Shown piece by piece: positions 1 to 8,183 of a stretch of 64,000 nt of DNA (positions within the stretch are counted from its first letter, which is position 1; each line of letters begins with the position of its first letter). Made by a program: the position numbers and the translations under genes. Below the pieces are notes generated by a model. That model was not told the origin of the DNA and searched no databases. It saw nothing but the letters and a program-made list of their open reading frames with translations. Source of the DNA: Stenotrophomonas maltophilia (GTDB taxonomy: Bacteria > Pseudomonadota > Gammaproteobacteria > Xanthomonadales > Xanthomonadaceae); assembly GCA_002387845.1 (NCBI GenBank), contig DGLB01000043.1, positions 43,375 to 107,374 of the forward strand, written 5' to 3'.

Positions 1-639
1 CCGCTCGGCCTGCAGCCACTGGAAGAACAACGGATCGCGGATCGCGCCGTACTTGATCACTTCGGCCAGCCCGGCACGCAGTTCGCGCGGGGGCAGGGTG
101 CGCAGGGCGGCGGTGTCGGCGACCACTGCGCGTGGCGGGTGGAAGGCACCCACCAGGTTCTTGCCTTCGGGAATGTCCACCGCGGTCTTGCCACCCACCG
201 ACGAGTCGACCATGGCCAACAATGAGGTGGGCAGCTGCACGCAGTCCACGCCGCGCATCCAGCAGGCCGCGGCGAAGCCGGCCAGGTCACCCGGCACGCC
301 CCCGCCAAGTGCCATCACGCAGGCATCGCGGGTCGCGCCGAGCGCCGCCAGTGCGGTGATGGCCGCTCCGAAGTTGGCCAGTGTCTTGGAGGCTTCTCCG
401 GCTGGCAGCACCAGTTCGCCCACCAGCAGGTCCGGACGCTGGGCCAGCAGGGCCTGGCGAACCCCGGCGAGGTAGCGCGGGGCCACTTCGCTGTCACTGA
501 GCAGCAGCACATGGCGGCCACGCACATGCGACGCAAGCAGTTCGCCGTGGCTCAACAGGCCAGGGCCGATGTGGATGGTGTAGGGCGTGTCGCCGCTGAC
601 CGCAACGGTACGGGGGGCGGAAGGGGAGGTGCTACTCAT
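1..639 (-). CDS. aroB: 3-dehydroquinate synthase, N-terminal part (cut by window edge)
   Basis: AroB converts DAHP to 3-dehydroquinate, the second step of the shikimate pathway, using NAD and a divalent metal in the cytoplasm. Translating the minus strand from ATG at 639 gives an uninterrupted frame of 213 codons to the window edge. It contains the family signatures ALGGGVPGDLAGFAA (nucleotide-binding glycine-rich region), QLPTSLLAMVDSSVGGKTAV and LAEVIKYGAI. The rest of the gene (about 150 residues) lies outside the window. The start overlaps the end of aroK by 8 nt, so translational coupling in an aroK-aroB operon is likely, an order common in gammaproteobacteria. Confidence 0.95.
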   Translation of the reverse strand, partial: MSSTSPSAPRTVAVSGDTPYTIHIGPGLLSHGELLASHVRGRHVLLLSDSEVAPRYLAGVRQALLAQRPDLLVGELVLPAGEASKTLANFGAAITALAALGATRDACVMALGGGVPGDLAGFAAACWMRGVDCVQLPTSLLAMVDSSVGGKTAVDIPEGKNLVGAFHPPRAVVADTAALRTLPPRELRAGLAEVIKYGAIRDPLFFQWLQAER

Positions 640-1177
640 GGGGGATGTCCAGGCGTTGCCATTGCGAGGCCAGGCGCAGCACCAGCTGCGCGGTGGCGTC
701 GGCGGGGGTGTAAAGGTCGGTATCGAGGGTGAGGTCGGCCAGTGACCGGTACAGCGGGTCGCGTACCTCGGCCATGTCCAGCAGCACCTGTTCGCGGTCG
801 GGGCGCTGCAGCAGCGGCCGGGTGCGGTCGCGTGCCAGCCGCTCCAGCTGCGCCGCCACGCTGACCCGCAGGTACACCACGAAACCGCGTGCAGCGATGG
901 CACTGCGGTTGTCTGCATCCAGCACCGCGCCGCCGCCGGTGGAGATCAGCTGGCCGCGGCCGGCCAGCAGCGTCTGCAGCACCTGCCGTTCGTGCTGGCG
1001 GAAGCCGGCTTCGCCGGCGTGTTCGAAAATCGTGGCGATACTGGCCCCGGCAGCGTCCACGATGGCCTGGTCCGCGTCCACGAAGTCCAGGGTGAAGCGC
1101 TCGGCCAAGCGGCGTCCGATGCAGGTTTTGCCGGCGCCCATGGGGCCAATCAGGATCAGGTTCGGAGCAGGATTCAT
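632..1177 (-). CDS. aroK: shikimate kinase
   Basis: AroK phosphorylates shikimate at O3 with ATP, the fifth step of the chorismate pathway. The 181-residue product has a Walker A loop GPMGAGKT at residues 11-18. Further on are the shikimate-binding DxD region (VDADQAI) and the STGGGAV motif, and the length fits the family. I chose ATG at 1177 (MNPAPNLIL...) because family members start right before the first strand. The frame stays open to a GTG at 1195, and a GGAGGT lies at 1194-1199, rather far from this ATG. The stop overlaps the aroB start. Confidence 0.94.
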   Translation of the reverse strand: MNPAPNLILIGPMGAGKTCIGRRLAERFTLDFVDADQAIVDAAGASIATIFEHAGEAGFRQHERQVLQTLLAGRGQLISTGGGAVLDADNRSAIAARGFVVYLRVSVAAQLERLARDRTRPLLQRPDREQVLLDMAEVRDPLYRSLADLTLDTDLYTPADATAQLVLRLASQWQRLDIPHE

Positions 1178-1213
1178 CACCGTGGATGCTACCACCTCCG
1201 CCGCGCGCGCCTC

Positions 1214-2053
1214 TCAGCGGGCAGTGGTTGCCGATGCAACCACCTGGCGCTGGTCGTCCAGCACCACCACGCGGTCGGCCAGCGCCGGCAGCCGGCGCAG
1301 CGCCTGCCGGCTGACCCGCTCGTAATACTGCACAAAGCGTTCCAACTGCGGACGGCTCATGCTGCTGCGCTCCGGCTGCGCGGCCTGCAGGTGTTGTTCC
1401 TGCTGCCAGCGCCAGCGCGGCACCACCGCAAAATCCGGTGGCTGCAGGAACCACAGGCGGTCACAGCGCTGCCAGAGCGCCGGGTAGTGCTCGGCCAGCG
1501 CCTGGTTGCACCACTGCCGCCAGCGTCCGTCCGCATCGGCCTCACGTTCCAGCGCGTTCAGCGGTGCGATCAGTTCCTCGGGTGCCTGCGCCGGCGTCCC
1601 CAGGAACCAGCCTTCAAACACCAGCAGGTCCAGCGCTCCGTCCAGGTGCGGCCACTGCGCCGATGCCATGCGTTCGTCGGCCAGCTTGTCGAAGCGTGGC
1701 AGCGCTACTGGCCGGCGTGCCGCAATGGCGTCCAGCGTGGCGTGTGCCAGTGGCAGGTCATGGGTGCCGGGCGGCCCGCGGGTCAGCAGCAGCGGGTGGA
1801 CCTGGCGGGCCAGTCGCTGGCGCTGCGCACGGGTCAGGTAGAAGTCGTCGATCGACAATGCCGCCGCGCGCATTCCGCGTGCCTGCGCCAGGTTCACCAC
1901 CTGTGCCGCCAGCGTCGATTTGCCACTGCCCTGCAGGCCGCTGATGGCCAATACTGGGACCGGACTGGGCACGGCCAGGGCGTCATCCAGCGCCTGTGCC
2001 ACCAGTTCGGCCGGAAATCCTTTGTCGCGGGGCATGTACGGCGCGGTACGCAT
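1214..2053 (-). CDS. D-glycerate 3-kinase-like P-loop kinase (COG4240/YggC type)
   Basis: The 279-residue protein has a Walker A motif GLQGSGKST at about residues 39-47 and the SIDDFY segment shortly after it. It also has the TRGPPGTHD and LPRFDK motifs of the plant-type glycerate kinase/YggC family. By family it should be a soluble ATP-dependent kinase; glycerate 3-kinase is the best characterised activity, but the true substrate here is inferred. It reads in the same direction as aroK with a gap of about 36 nt and could be cotranscribed. A second ATG at 2035 is a possible alternative start. pdxH begins divergently 41 nt away, so the two starts share a very short promoter region. Confidence 0.72.
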   Translation of the reverse strand: MRTAPYMPRDKGFPAELVAQALDDALAVPSPVPVLAISGLQGSGKSTLAAQVVNLAQARGMRAAALSIDDFYLTRAQRQRLARQVHPLLLTRGPPGTHDLPLAHATLDAIAARRPVALPRFDKLADERMASAQWPHLDGALDLLVFEGWFLGTPAQAPEELIAPLNALEREADADGRWRQWCNQALAEHYPALWQRCDRLWFLQPPDFAVVPRWRWQQEQHLQAAQPERSSMSRPQLERFVQYYERVSRQALRRLPALADRVVVLDDQRQVVASATTAR

Positions 2054-2094
2054 GCGATGACAATAAACCCACCGTGTGAAGAATCCAAACCCTC

Positions 2095-2694
2095 ATGACC
2101 GATCTCTACACCGAAGCACTGAGCACCTTCGCTTCATTGTTTGACGAAGCCCGGGCCAGCGCCGAGTTCGAACCCAATGCCATGACCGTCGCTACCGCCG
2201 ATACCCAGGGACGCCCATCGGCACGCACCGTGCTGCTGAAGGCGTTCGATGCGCGTGGCTTCGTGTTCTACACCCACCTGGACAGCCACAAGGGTCGGGA
2301 GCTGAAGGCCAATCCGCATGCCGCGCTGCTGTTCCTGTGGCGCAGTCTGCGTGAGGCCGGCATCCAGGTCCGTGTGGAAGGCCGCGTCGAAGCCGTGGAT
2401 GCCGCCGAAGCCGATGCGTACTTTGCCTCGCGCCCGCGCATGAGCCAGATCGGGGCCTGGGCCTCGCTGCAGTCGCATACGCTGGGCTCGCGCGAGGAGT
2501 TCGACGCACGCGTGGCCAGCGCCGAAGCCAGCTTCGCTGGCCGCGATGTGCCGCGCCCCGAAGGCTGGGGCGGTCTGCGCGTCGTACCGGAACGGATCGA
2601 GTTCTGGTACGGCGCGCAGTTCCGCCTGCACGAGCGCTGGTGCTATGAGCGCGGTGCGGACGGCGTGTGGAGCAAGCGTCAGCTCTATCCCTGA
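2095..2694 (+). CDS. pdxH: pyridoxine/pyridoxamine 5'-phosphate oxidase
   Basis: PdxH uses FMN and oxygen to oxidise PNP or PMP to pyridoxal 5'-phosphate, the last step of PLP synthesis and salvage. The 199-residue length matches the family. Visible motifs are NAMTVATAD and GRPSARTVLLK near the N-terminus, FYTHLDSHKGREL in the FMN-binding half, and the C-terminal RIEFWYGAQFRLHER with RQLYP at the end. It is transcribed away from the glycerate-kinase-like gene. PLP made here also serves gcvP elsewhere in the window, but no regulatory link is visible. Confidence 0.96.
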   Translation: MTDLYTEALSTFASLFDEARASAEFEPNAMTVATADTQGRPSARTVLLKAFDARGFVFYTHLDSHKGRELKANPHAALLFLWRSLREAGIQVRVEGRVEAVDAAEADAYFASRPRMSQIGAWASLQSHTLGSREEFDARVASAEASFAGRDVPRPEGWGGLRVVPERIEFWYGAQFRLHERWCYERGADGVWSKRQLYP

Positions 2695-2709
2695 GCGCGG
2701 GCGGCGGTC

Positions 2710-5163
2710 CTAGGTCAGTGGCGAAGGCGGCAGCATCGCAGGGCCGATCAGCGGTGATGCGCGTTTCGCCTCCTGGGTGGCCTCGGTGAGGGCCATGAAC
2801 AGTGCATGCAGCGCGTCGCGGCGCTGCTGCGTGTCGGCTGCAGGTCGTGCCACGGCCTGCAGCAGCTCAACCCGGCCCCGCTTTCCGGGCGTATTGATCG
2901 CGTCGGAATGCCGCTGCAGCCAGTAGCGCGCCTCGTTGGCTGGCACGGACTCCGGACGGGCCAGGGCCCGGGCAAGCCGGTCCAGGTCCGCGCCGTGCAG
3001 CGTCACCATCTCGTTCCACGTCGCAAGCGCATCGGTGTCGCGCGTACGCAGTGATTTGTAGCGCAGCAGGGCACCGGTCAAGGTCCCGTCGCAGAAGTGT
3101 TCATGCTGCGGTACCAGCTCGGTGCGGTGGGCATGCAGCCGCAGTTTCAGCAGCACGGCCGGCAACACGGGGACCGAGGGTTTCAGGTCCATGCGCAGGG
3201 TGCTGCCCGCGGCGAGACGGATGGCCTGCAGGTGCATCCCGCGCGCCCCGGCCGGGAACTGCGGATCGTCCTGGAAACTCGGGCGGAAGAAGCGCAGCAC
3301 GCAGTGCGCGTGGCCGGTGGACCCGAAGCTCGGTTCAAGCGCGGTCAGCGCCTGGTTGATCTGCGCCACCGGCAGCGTACCCACGGATTCTCCCAGCGCC
3401 CCCTGTGCCTCGCCCAGCAGCGTGGCCACCGAGGGCGTGAAGTCGCCGGCGAGGGTCACGTCCACATAGGTGCCATCGCGGAGGGGGTCGGAGTCCGCGC
3501 GCTGCTGGCGGGCCACCGAAGCGCGTGCGCCGGCACTGAGCACGGTCCATTGCGCGCTGGCTTCCAGCGTGGCACGCCAGGTCTGGATGCGCTGCTGCAT
3601 GTCCGCGAAGGCATGGGTTCCGCGATGCACGTCGCGGCGATCATGCGGAAAGGCACTGTCATGGATCCGGTTCGCCAACGCCTCGACGTCCGCCTGCAGC
3701 GCGTTCCAGGTGTCCCGGTGCGAAGGCGTGCAAGGCGCGTTCGGCGGGACCGGGGTCGCCTGCAGCCAGGCCAGCGTGTCCAGCATCCGGATCATCGCCG
3801 CCTCACGGGTCGATGGGGTGTCACACCAATCATCCAGCAGCGAGGCGAGCGGCAGCTTCGCAAGTCCGGGGGAATCCATGCGCAGGCGGACCAGCGCCTC
3901 CAGATGATCGAACTCCCGCGCCAGCAGGGTGACCGCTTCGCGGCGGGCATCCAGCGCATACGCAGAACCGGCATTGGTCCAGAGCGCATGCACTTTCTTC
4001 AGCGCCGGCGAATGCGGATCGTCGCGGTGCGTCAGTACGGCCTGCAGGCGGGCATCGAGCTCCTGTTTCACCTGCGGCGAGGTGCGTGCGCGCATCGCAT
4101 CCGCATCCCGATCGGTCAGCCGCAGCGGCAGGTCGATGTGCACCTTGGTTTTCTCGCGGCTTGCTCGCACGTTCACCCCCGCAGGTCCCCACGCAGCACC
4201 CGCCCCGACGGGCGTGACGCGCGTCTTCAGCGTGGCTTCGATCGGGACCGGTGGTGCCGCATGGAAGGTCGGCACCGGGGCGCCGGAGCGCGCGCCCAGC
4301 AGCAGGGGAAGTCGCGACTGCCAGGCGAGCGCGCGGCTGATCCGCTCCGCGTAGCGGTCGCGCCCCGGGTTGAACACCCCCTTCAGCGTGCGCACCACCC
4401 GCGATCCACCCAGCCGGCGCGCGACCGATGCCCGTGCCAGCGCCAGCACGTGGTCCGGCATCTTGTCGTCGATGCGGCCCTGACCCCAGCTGACCTGCGG
4501 TTCAAGACCGGCCTGTGCGCCCACCGCGGCAGGAAGGCCTGCTTCGGCGGAGGCCAGAAGGTTGAGCGTGACGGTGTCGAACCTCGCCACTGCCAGATCG
4601 TCGAACGTCGCGGTGTTGACCGTGCGCGCTGCGCCGACGACCGCACCGGCCTCGGCGGCCAGGGGCAGGCCGACACCGGCCCCCAGCCCGCCGCCACCGC
4701 CGGTTTCCTTCAGCGCCCCGGGCATGTTGTTGACCGACTCGCGCTCTGCGTGGACGGCGATACACGCGTGCAGCAGCTGCTCGGCACGCGCCGCGCGAAG
4801 GAGGTCGAACAACGCATCGCGCAGCATGCCGACCCGCCCGTCGCGTGTCGCGCTCCGTGGCAGGTGGGTGAGCGCGCGCAGGAGTTGCACGGTCGCGCCC
4901 AGGTCCAGGTCATGCTGCCATCCCGCTGGCATCCGCTCCAACGCACTGGCAAAGGCAGGCGAGTGCGGTGCCAGTGCCCTGGCCAGCGCATGGCACTGCA
5001 GGGCCAGGGCATCGATACCGGTTCTGGCGGTTGCAGTCGCGCGGGTGCGGTTTCCCACCTGCTGGGGAAGGGGGCGGACCGGGTGGGCCGGGCGCGGTTC
5101 GGCGGGCAGCGGGCCGTAATGCGTGAGTACGACCGGGGAGGGGGCAACGCGAGCGGGAGACAT
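2710..5163 (-). CDS. large protein of unknown function (817 aa), effector-like in composition
   Basis: I do not recognise this family. ATG at 5163 (MSPARVAPSP...) is chosen because GAGGA lies 8 nt upstream; the frame is open to 5205. There is no Sec signal peptide. The first 50 residues are Pro/Arg/Ala-rich and probably disordered, followed by a helical stretch to about residue 150. Next come segments rich in Gly and Ala with alternating polar and nonpolar residues (about 160-260 and 320-370), resembling amphipathic beta hairpins. A long helical region and a C-terminal beta-rich part (about 590-720) follow. This mixture recalls very large translocated effectors with a beta-barrel core (AvrE type), but that is only a resemblance and no secretion genes are nearby. 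It is monocistronic, convergent with pdxH, with normal GC-rich codon use. Confidence 0.75.
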   Translation of the reverse strand: MSPARVAPSPVVLTHYGPLPAEPRPAHPVRPLPQQVGNRTRATATARTGIDALALQCHALARALAPHSPAFASALERMPAGWQHDLDLGATVQLLRALTHLPRSATRDGRVGMLRDALFDLLRAARAEQLLHACIAVHAERESVNNMPGALKETGGGGGLGAGVGLPLAAEAGAVVGAARTVNTATFDDLAVARFDTVTLNLLASAEAGLPAAVGAQAGLEPQVSWGQGRIDDKMPDHVLALARASVARRLGGSRVVRTLKGVFNPGRDRYAERISRALAWQSRLPLLLGARSGAPVPTFHAAPPVPIEATLKTRVTPVGAGAAWGPAGVNVRASREKTKVHIDLPLRLTDRDADAMRARTSPQVKQELDARLQAVLTHRDDPHSPALKKVHALWTNAGSAYALDARREAVTLLAREFDHLEALVRLRMDSPGLAKLPLASLLDDWCDTPSTREAAMIRMLDTLAWLQATPVPPNAPCTPSHRDTWNALQADVEALANRIHDSAFPHDRRDVHRGTHAFADMQQRIQTWRATLEASAQWTVLSAGARASVARQQRADSDPLRDGTYVDVTLAGDFTPSVATLLGEAQGALGESVGTLPVAQINQALTALEPSFGSTGHAHCVLRFFRPSFQDDPQFPAGARGMHLQAIRLAAGSTLRMDLKPSVPVLPAVLLKLRLHAHRTELVPQHEHFCDGTLTGALLRYKSLRTRDTDALATWNEMVTLHGADLDRLARALARPESVPANEARYWLQRHSDAINTPGKRGRVELLQAVARPAADTQQRRDALHALFMALTEATQEAKRASPLIGPAMLPPSPLT

Positions 5164-5507
5164 GGCAATCCTCGAGGCAGCGGATGCGACGCGACATGTG
5201 CGCACCCTGGGGCTGCCCGAACGTAACCGCCGTCGGAGAACAGCGAAATTAACTTTTTCGGGAACAATTCACCTTGGGTTTGGAGTGCTGAACACCCGGG
5301 CCGGATCCTGCGAACAGGAGGAATGCGATTGACCTGGAGCAGCGGGAGCGCGCCGGAGCCGCAAATGCCCATTGCGGCATGATGCGTGCAGGCCGATGTG
5401 GCGGCGTGGCGGCGCACCCGGCTCGCGCGCTGGATGAACGACGTTGCCAATCGAGTGCCGCGCAAGCACGGGCGACGTGCCGTACGCCCGTGTCGGATAA
5501 GGCCTGT
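5164..5507. other. intergenic region between the unknown gene and the end of prpR
   Basis: This 344-nt stretch has no convincing gene. The part near 5245-5285 is distinctly AT-richer (GAAATTAACTTTTTCGGG) and is the probable promoter region of the minus-strand 817-residue gene, although no clean -35/-10 pair or PIP box stood out. The other end holds a hairpin downstream of prpR. Confidence 0.5.
5467..5492 (-). terminator. possible terminator hairpin after prpR
   Basis: An 8-bp perfect inverted repeat (CACGGGCG and CGCCCGTG, 10-nt loop) lies 15 nt past the prpR stop on the minus strand. There is no strong U-tract after it, so it may only stabilise the mRNA end. Confidence 0.35.
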
Positions 5508-7109
5508 TCAGTCGCCCGTATCCAGAGCACCGCCGCGCAACCAGCGCCACAGGGTGGTGCGGGAAACGCCAAGGCGGGCGGCGACCGCCTCGCGGTTGCC
5601 TTCGCACTCGGCCATCAGCTGGTGCAGCGTCTGTGTCGACGGCCGGCGCATCGCCGGGCCGGGCCGGGTATCGGCCGCAGGGCGGCGCGGCGCGGCGCGC
5701 AGTTCCGGTGCCCAGGCCAACAGCTGCGGCAGGGGCAGGGAGCCGGCACTCGCCGGCCAATGGATGCGTAGACGGTCGACCAGGTTGCGCAGTTCGCGGA
5801 CATTGCCCGGCCACGGGTATGCACGCAGGTGCTCGCGTGACGCGGCGTCCAGGGGCGACGCCCGCTGCCCCAGCTGCGCGAAGAAGTGGTCCAGCAGGAT
5901 CGGCACGTCCTGGGGGTGCTCGTGCAACGCGGGCAGAGCGATGCGCAGCGCTGCCAGACGGTAGTAGAGGTCGCGACGGAAGCGTCCGGCTTCGACCTGC
6001 GACTCGAGATCCTGCAGCGTAGCCGCGACCACGCGTACATCAACCGCGACCGGTTCGGTGGCTCCCACCCGCAGCACCTCGCGCTCCTCCAGTACCCGCA
6101 GCAGCCGCGTCTGCAGGGGCAGGGGCAGCTCGCCGATTTCATCCAGGAACAGGGTGCCGGTGTCGGCGGCTTCCACCAGACCGACCCGGCCGCCGCGGCG
6201 GGCTCCGGTGAACGCGCCTTCGGTGTAGCCGAACAGTTCCGCCTCCAGCAGCGACTCGCTGATCGCGCCGCAGTTGATCGCCACAAAGCGGCCGCGCCGC
6301 CCGCTGGCCGCATGCAGCTGGCGCGCCACCAGTTCCTTGCCGGTGCCCGTGGCTCCGCTGACCAGCACTGTGCTGTCGTGGGGCGCGTACAGGGCGACGC
6401 GCTCGCGCACGGCCTGCAGGGCCGGGCTGTCACCCAGCAGCACAGGCGCCCGTTCGGCGCGCCGCGCGGGCGAGCGGCGGCGTGGCGGCGTGGCACCGGA
6501 ACGGGCCAGGGTCTGGGTCAGTTCCAATGCATGTTCGAAGGCCTGGCGCACCGAATCGGCCGAGTACAGCAGCACGCCGGGCAGGCCCATCTGCTCGGCA
6601 TGGTCGATCGCCATGCCGGTGCCGACGATCACTTCGATGCCGTTGGCGCGCAGGTCGGCGATGCAGTCGCGTGCATCTTCGCGGGTGACGAAGCGCCGGT
6701 GCTCGATGTCCAGCCCGAAGCTGTGCTGGAAGCTGCCGAAGGTCGGGACGTCGGTGGCATGCGTGACCAGGCCGATCCGCGGGGCAATGCGCCGCGCCCG
6801 CGCCAGCGCTTCCATCAGATCGAAGCCATTGGCCTGGATCGGTACCAGCGGCACCTCCAGCCGGCTGCGCAGGTAGGCCGCGTTCGAACCACCGGCAATC
6901 ACCACGTCGCAGTGCTCGCGGCGCAGGCGTTGGCCGATCACATCCACCGCCTCCTCGAAGCCCAGGTTGATCGGCACGATGCGGGCACGGCGGTCGAACT
7001 CCGGGATCACATCCCCAAGCAGTCCGGTCAGGCGCGACACGCTCACCGTCCAGATCACCGGCAGGTGGCCGGGATCCGGTTCGGGCGGGCGAGGGCGGGG
7101 CAGGTTCAT
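5508..7109 (-). CDS. prpR: propionate catabolism activator PrpR (sigma-54 dependent)
   Basis: PrpR is the sigma-54 enhancer-binding activator of the methylcitrate operon; in its family the N-terminal domain senses 2-methylcitrate. The 533-residue protein has the PrpR N-terminal sensory domain (about 1-200). The AAA+ domain follows, with Walker A GATGTGKE, the sigma-54-contacting GAFTGA loop and the LFLDEIGELPL Walker B segment. The C-terminus has a Fis-type helix-turn-helix (NREAVAARLGVSRTTLWRWL). It is divergent from prpB. The 155-nt gap holds GTTTCA repeats and a sigma-54 promoter facing prpB, which is exactly the expected architecture. Some of the repeats lie close to the prpR start, so autoregulation is plausible. 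Confidence 0.95.
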   Translation of the reverse strand: MNLPRPRPPEPDPGHLPVIWTVSVSRLTGLLGDVIPEFDRRARIVPINLGFEEAVDVIGQRLRREHCDVVIAGGSNAAYLRSRLEVPLVPIQANGFDLMEALARARRIAPRIGLVTHATDVPTFGSFQHSFGLDIEHRRFVTREDARDCIADLRANGIEVIVGTGMAIDHAEQMGLPGVLLYSADSVRQAFEHALELTQTLARSGATPPRRRSPARRAERAPVLLGDSPALQAVRERVALYAPHDSTVLVSGATGTGKELVARQLHAASGRRGRFVAINCGAISESLLEAELFGYTEGAFTGARRGGRVGLVEAADTGTLFLDEIGELPLPLQTRLLRVLEEREVLRVGATEPVAVDVRVVAATLQDLESQVEAGRFRRDLYYRLAALRIALPALHEHPQDVPILLDHFFAQLGQRASPLDAASREHLRAYPWPGNVRELRNLVDRLRIHWPASAGSLPLPQLLAWAPELRAAPRRPAADTRPGPAMRRPSTQTLHQLMAECEGNREAVAARLGVSRTTLWRWLRGGALDTGD

Positions 7110-7120
7110 GGCGAGACCAG

Positions 7121-7176
7121 TTGTTTCAACAAGGCGATGTTACATGTGTTTCAGTGTTTCAATATGAAACGTTTCA
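7121..7176. promoter_or_regulatory. probable PrpR operator region (GTTTCA repeats)
   Basis: Within 56 bp the hexamer GTTTCA occurs at 7123, 7148, 7156 and 7171 and its complement TGAAAC at 7165. They form a perfect 6-bp inverted repeat with a 3-nt spacer (7156-7170) and a palindrome TTGTTTCAACAA (7121-7132). The cluster lies 40-95 bp upstream of the sigma-54 promoter, a normal place for an enhancer-binding activator. Binding by PrpR is inferred. Confidence 0.6.
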
Positions 7177-7215
7177 CGGTCCCTTCCGGGTGTTATGAAT
7201 CAATCACTTGCATGT

Positions 7216-7231
7216 TGGCATGACCCTTGCG
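7216..7231 (+). promoter_or_regulatory. sigma-54 promoter of prpB
   Basis: TGGCATGACCCTTGCG matches the -24/-12 consensus: GG at 7217-7218 and GC at 7229-7230 with exactly 10 nt between. It faces prpB and lies opposite the sigma-54 activator gene prpR. Transcription would start near 7242, which rules out upstream prpB start codons such as the TTG at 7208. Confidence 0.85.
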
Positions 7232-7264
7232 CTCCTCCTACAGTTACCCAAGATGGATGGCCGA

Positions 7265-8155
7265 ATGACCACTTCTGTTTCCTCCGCCGGCGCGCGCTTC
7301 CGCGCCGCCCTCGCCGCCGAATCGCCCCTGCAGGTGATCGGTGCGATCAACGCCAACCACGCGCTGCTGGCGCAGCGCGCCGGCTACCGGGCCATCTATC
7401 TGTCCGGCGGCGGCGTGGCCGCCGGTTCGCTCGGCCTGCCGGACCTGGGTATCAACACCCTGGAAGACGTGCTGATCGATGTACGCCGCATCACCGACGT
7501 GTGCGACCTGCCGCTGATGGTGGACATCGACACCGGCTTTGGTCCCAGTGCCTTCAACATCGCCCGCACGGTCAAGTCGCTGATCAAGGCCGGTGCCGCC
7601 GCCTGCCACATTGAAGACCAGGTCGGGGCCAAGCGTTGCGGTCACCGCCCTGGCAAGGAAATCGTCTCGCAGGGTGAAATGGTCGACCGTGTGAAGGCCG
7701 CCGCCGACGCCAAGACCGACCCGGACTTCTTCCTGATCGCCCGCACCGACGCCATCCAGGTGGATGGGGTGGACGCCGCCATCGAGCGTGCCATCGCCTG
7801 CGTGGAAGCCGGTGCCGACGGCATCTTCGCCGAGGCTGCCTATGACCTGGACACCTACCGTCGCTTCGTCGATGCGGTGAAGGTGCCGGTGTTGGCCAAC
7901 ATCACCGAGTTCGGCAAGACCCCGCTGTTCAGCCGCGATGAACTGGCCTCGGCCGGCGTGGCCATCCAGCTGTTCCCGCTGTCCGCCTTCCGCGCCGCCA
8001 ACAAGGCCGCCGAGAACGTCTATGCGACCATCCGTCGCGATGGCCACCAGAAGAACGTGGTGGATACCATGCAGACGCGCGAGGAACTGTACGACCGTAT
8101 CGGCTACCACGCCTTCGAGCAGCAGCTCGACGCGCTGTTCGCCGCCAAGAAGTAA
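7265..8155 (+). CDS. prpB: 2-methylisocitrate lyase
   Basis: PrpB cleaves 2-methylisocitrate to pyruvate and succinate, the last step of the methylcitrate cycle. The 296-residue protein has the isocitrate lyase/PEP mutase signature KRCGH (about residue 122), with VDIDTGFG and IEDQ upstream binding Mg2+ and substrate. The open frame extends upstream to 7208, but that lies before the predicted transcript start. ATG at 7265 (MTTSVSSAGARF...) therefore fits both the promoter and the family N-terminus. It is the first gene of the sigma-54-driven operon, followed after 28 nt by prpC. Confidence 0.95.
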   Translation: MTTSVSSAGARFRAALAAESPLQVIGAINANHALLAQRAGYRAIYLSGGGVAAGSLGLPDLGINTLEDVLIDVRRITDVCDLPLMVDIDTGFGPSAFNIARTVKSLIKAGAAACHIEDQVGAKRCGHRPGKEIVSQGEMVDRVKAAADAKTDPDFFLIARTDAIQVDGVDAAIERAIACVEAGADGIFAEAAYDLDTYRRFVDAVKVPVLANITEFGKTPLFSRDELASAGVAIQLFPLSAFRAANKAAENVYATIRRDGHQKNVVDTMQTREELYDRIGYHAFEQQLDALFAAKK

Positions 8156-8183
8156 TTCCGCACCATCGTTTTCTGGAGGGATC

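Noticed and set aside
3097..5226. Open frame of 709 codons on the plus strand opposite the 817-residue gene
   Set aside because: Its translation is Arg/Gln/His-rich without hydrophobic core patterns, whereas the minus-strand frame has a ribosome-binding site and structured composition.
5164..5290. Possible PIP box (TTCG-type repeats) upstream of the 817-residue gene
   Set aside because: TTCGC and TTCGG occur in the right orientation but with about 21 nt between instead of 15, so it does not meet the HrpX-target consensus.
7208..7264. Longer prpB with a start at TTG 7208
   Set aside because: That codon lies upstream of the predicted sigma-54 transcription start (about 7242), and the extra residues do not fit the family N-terminus.
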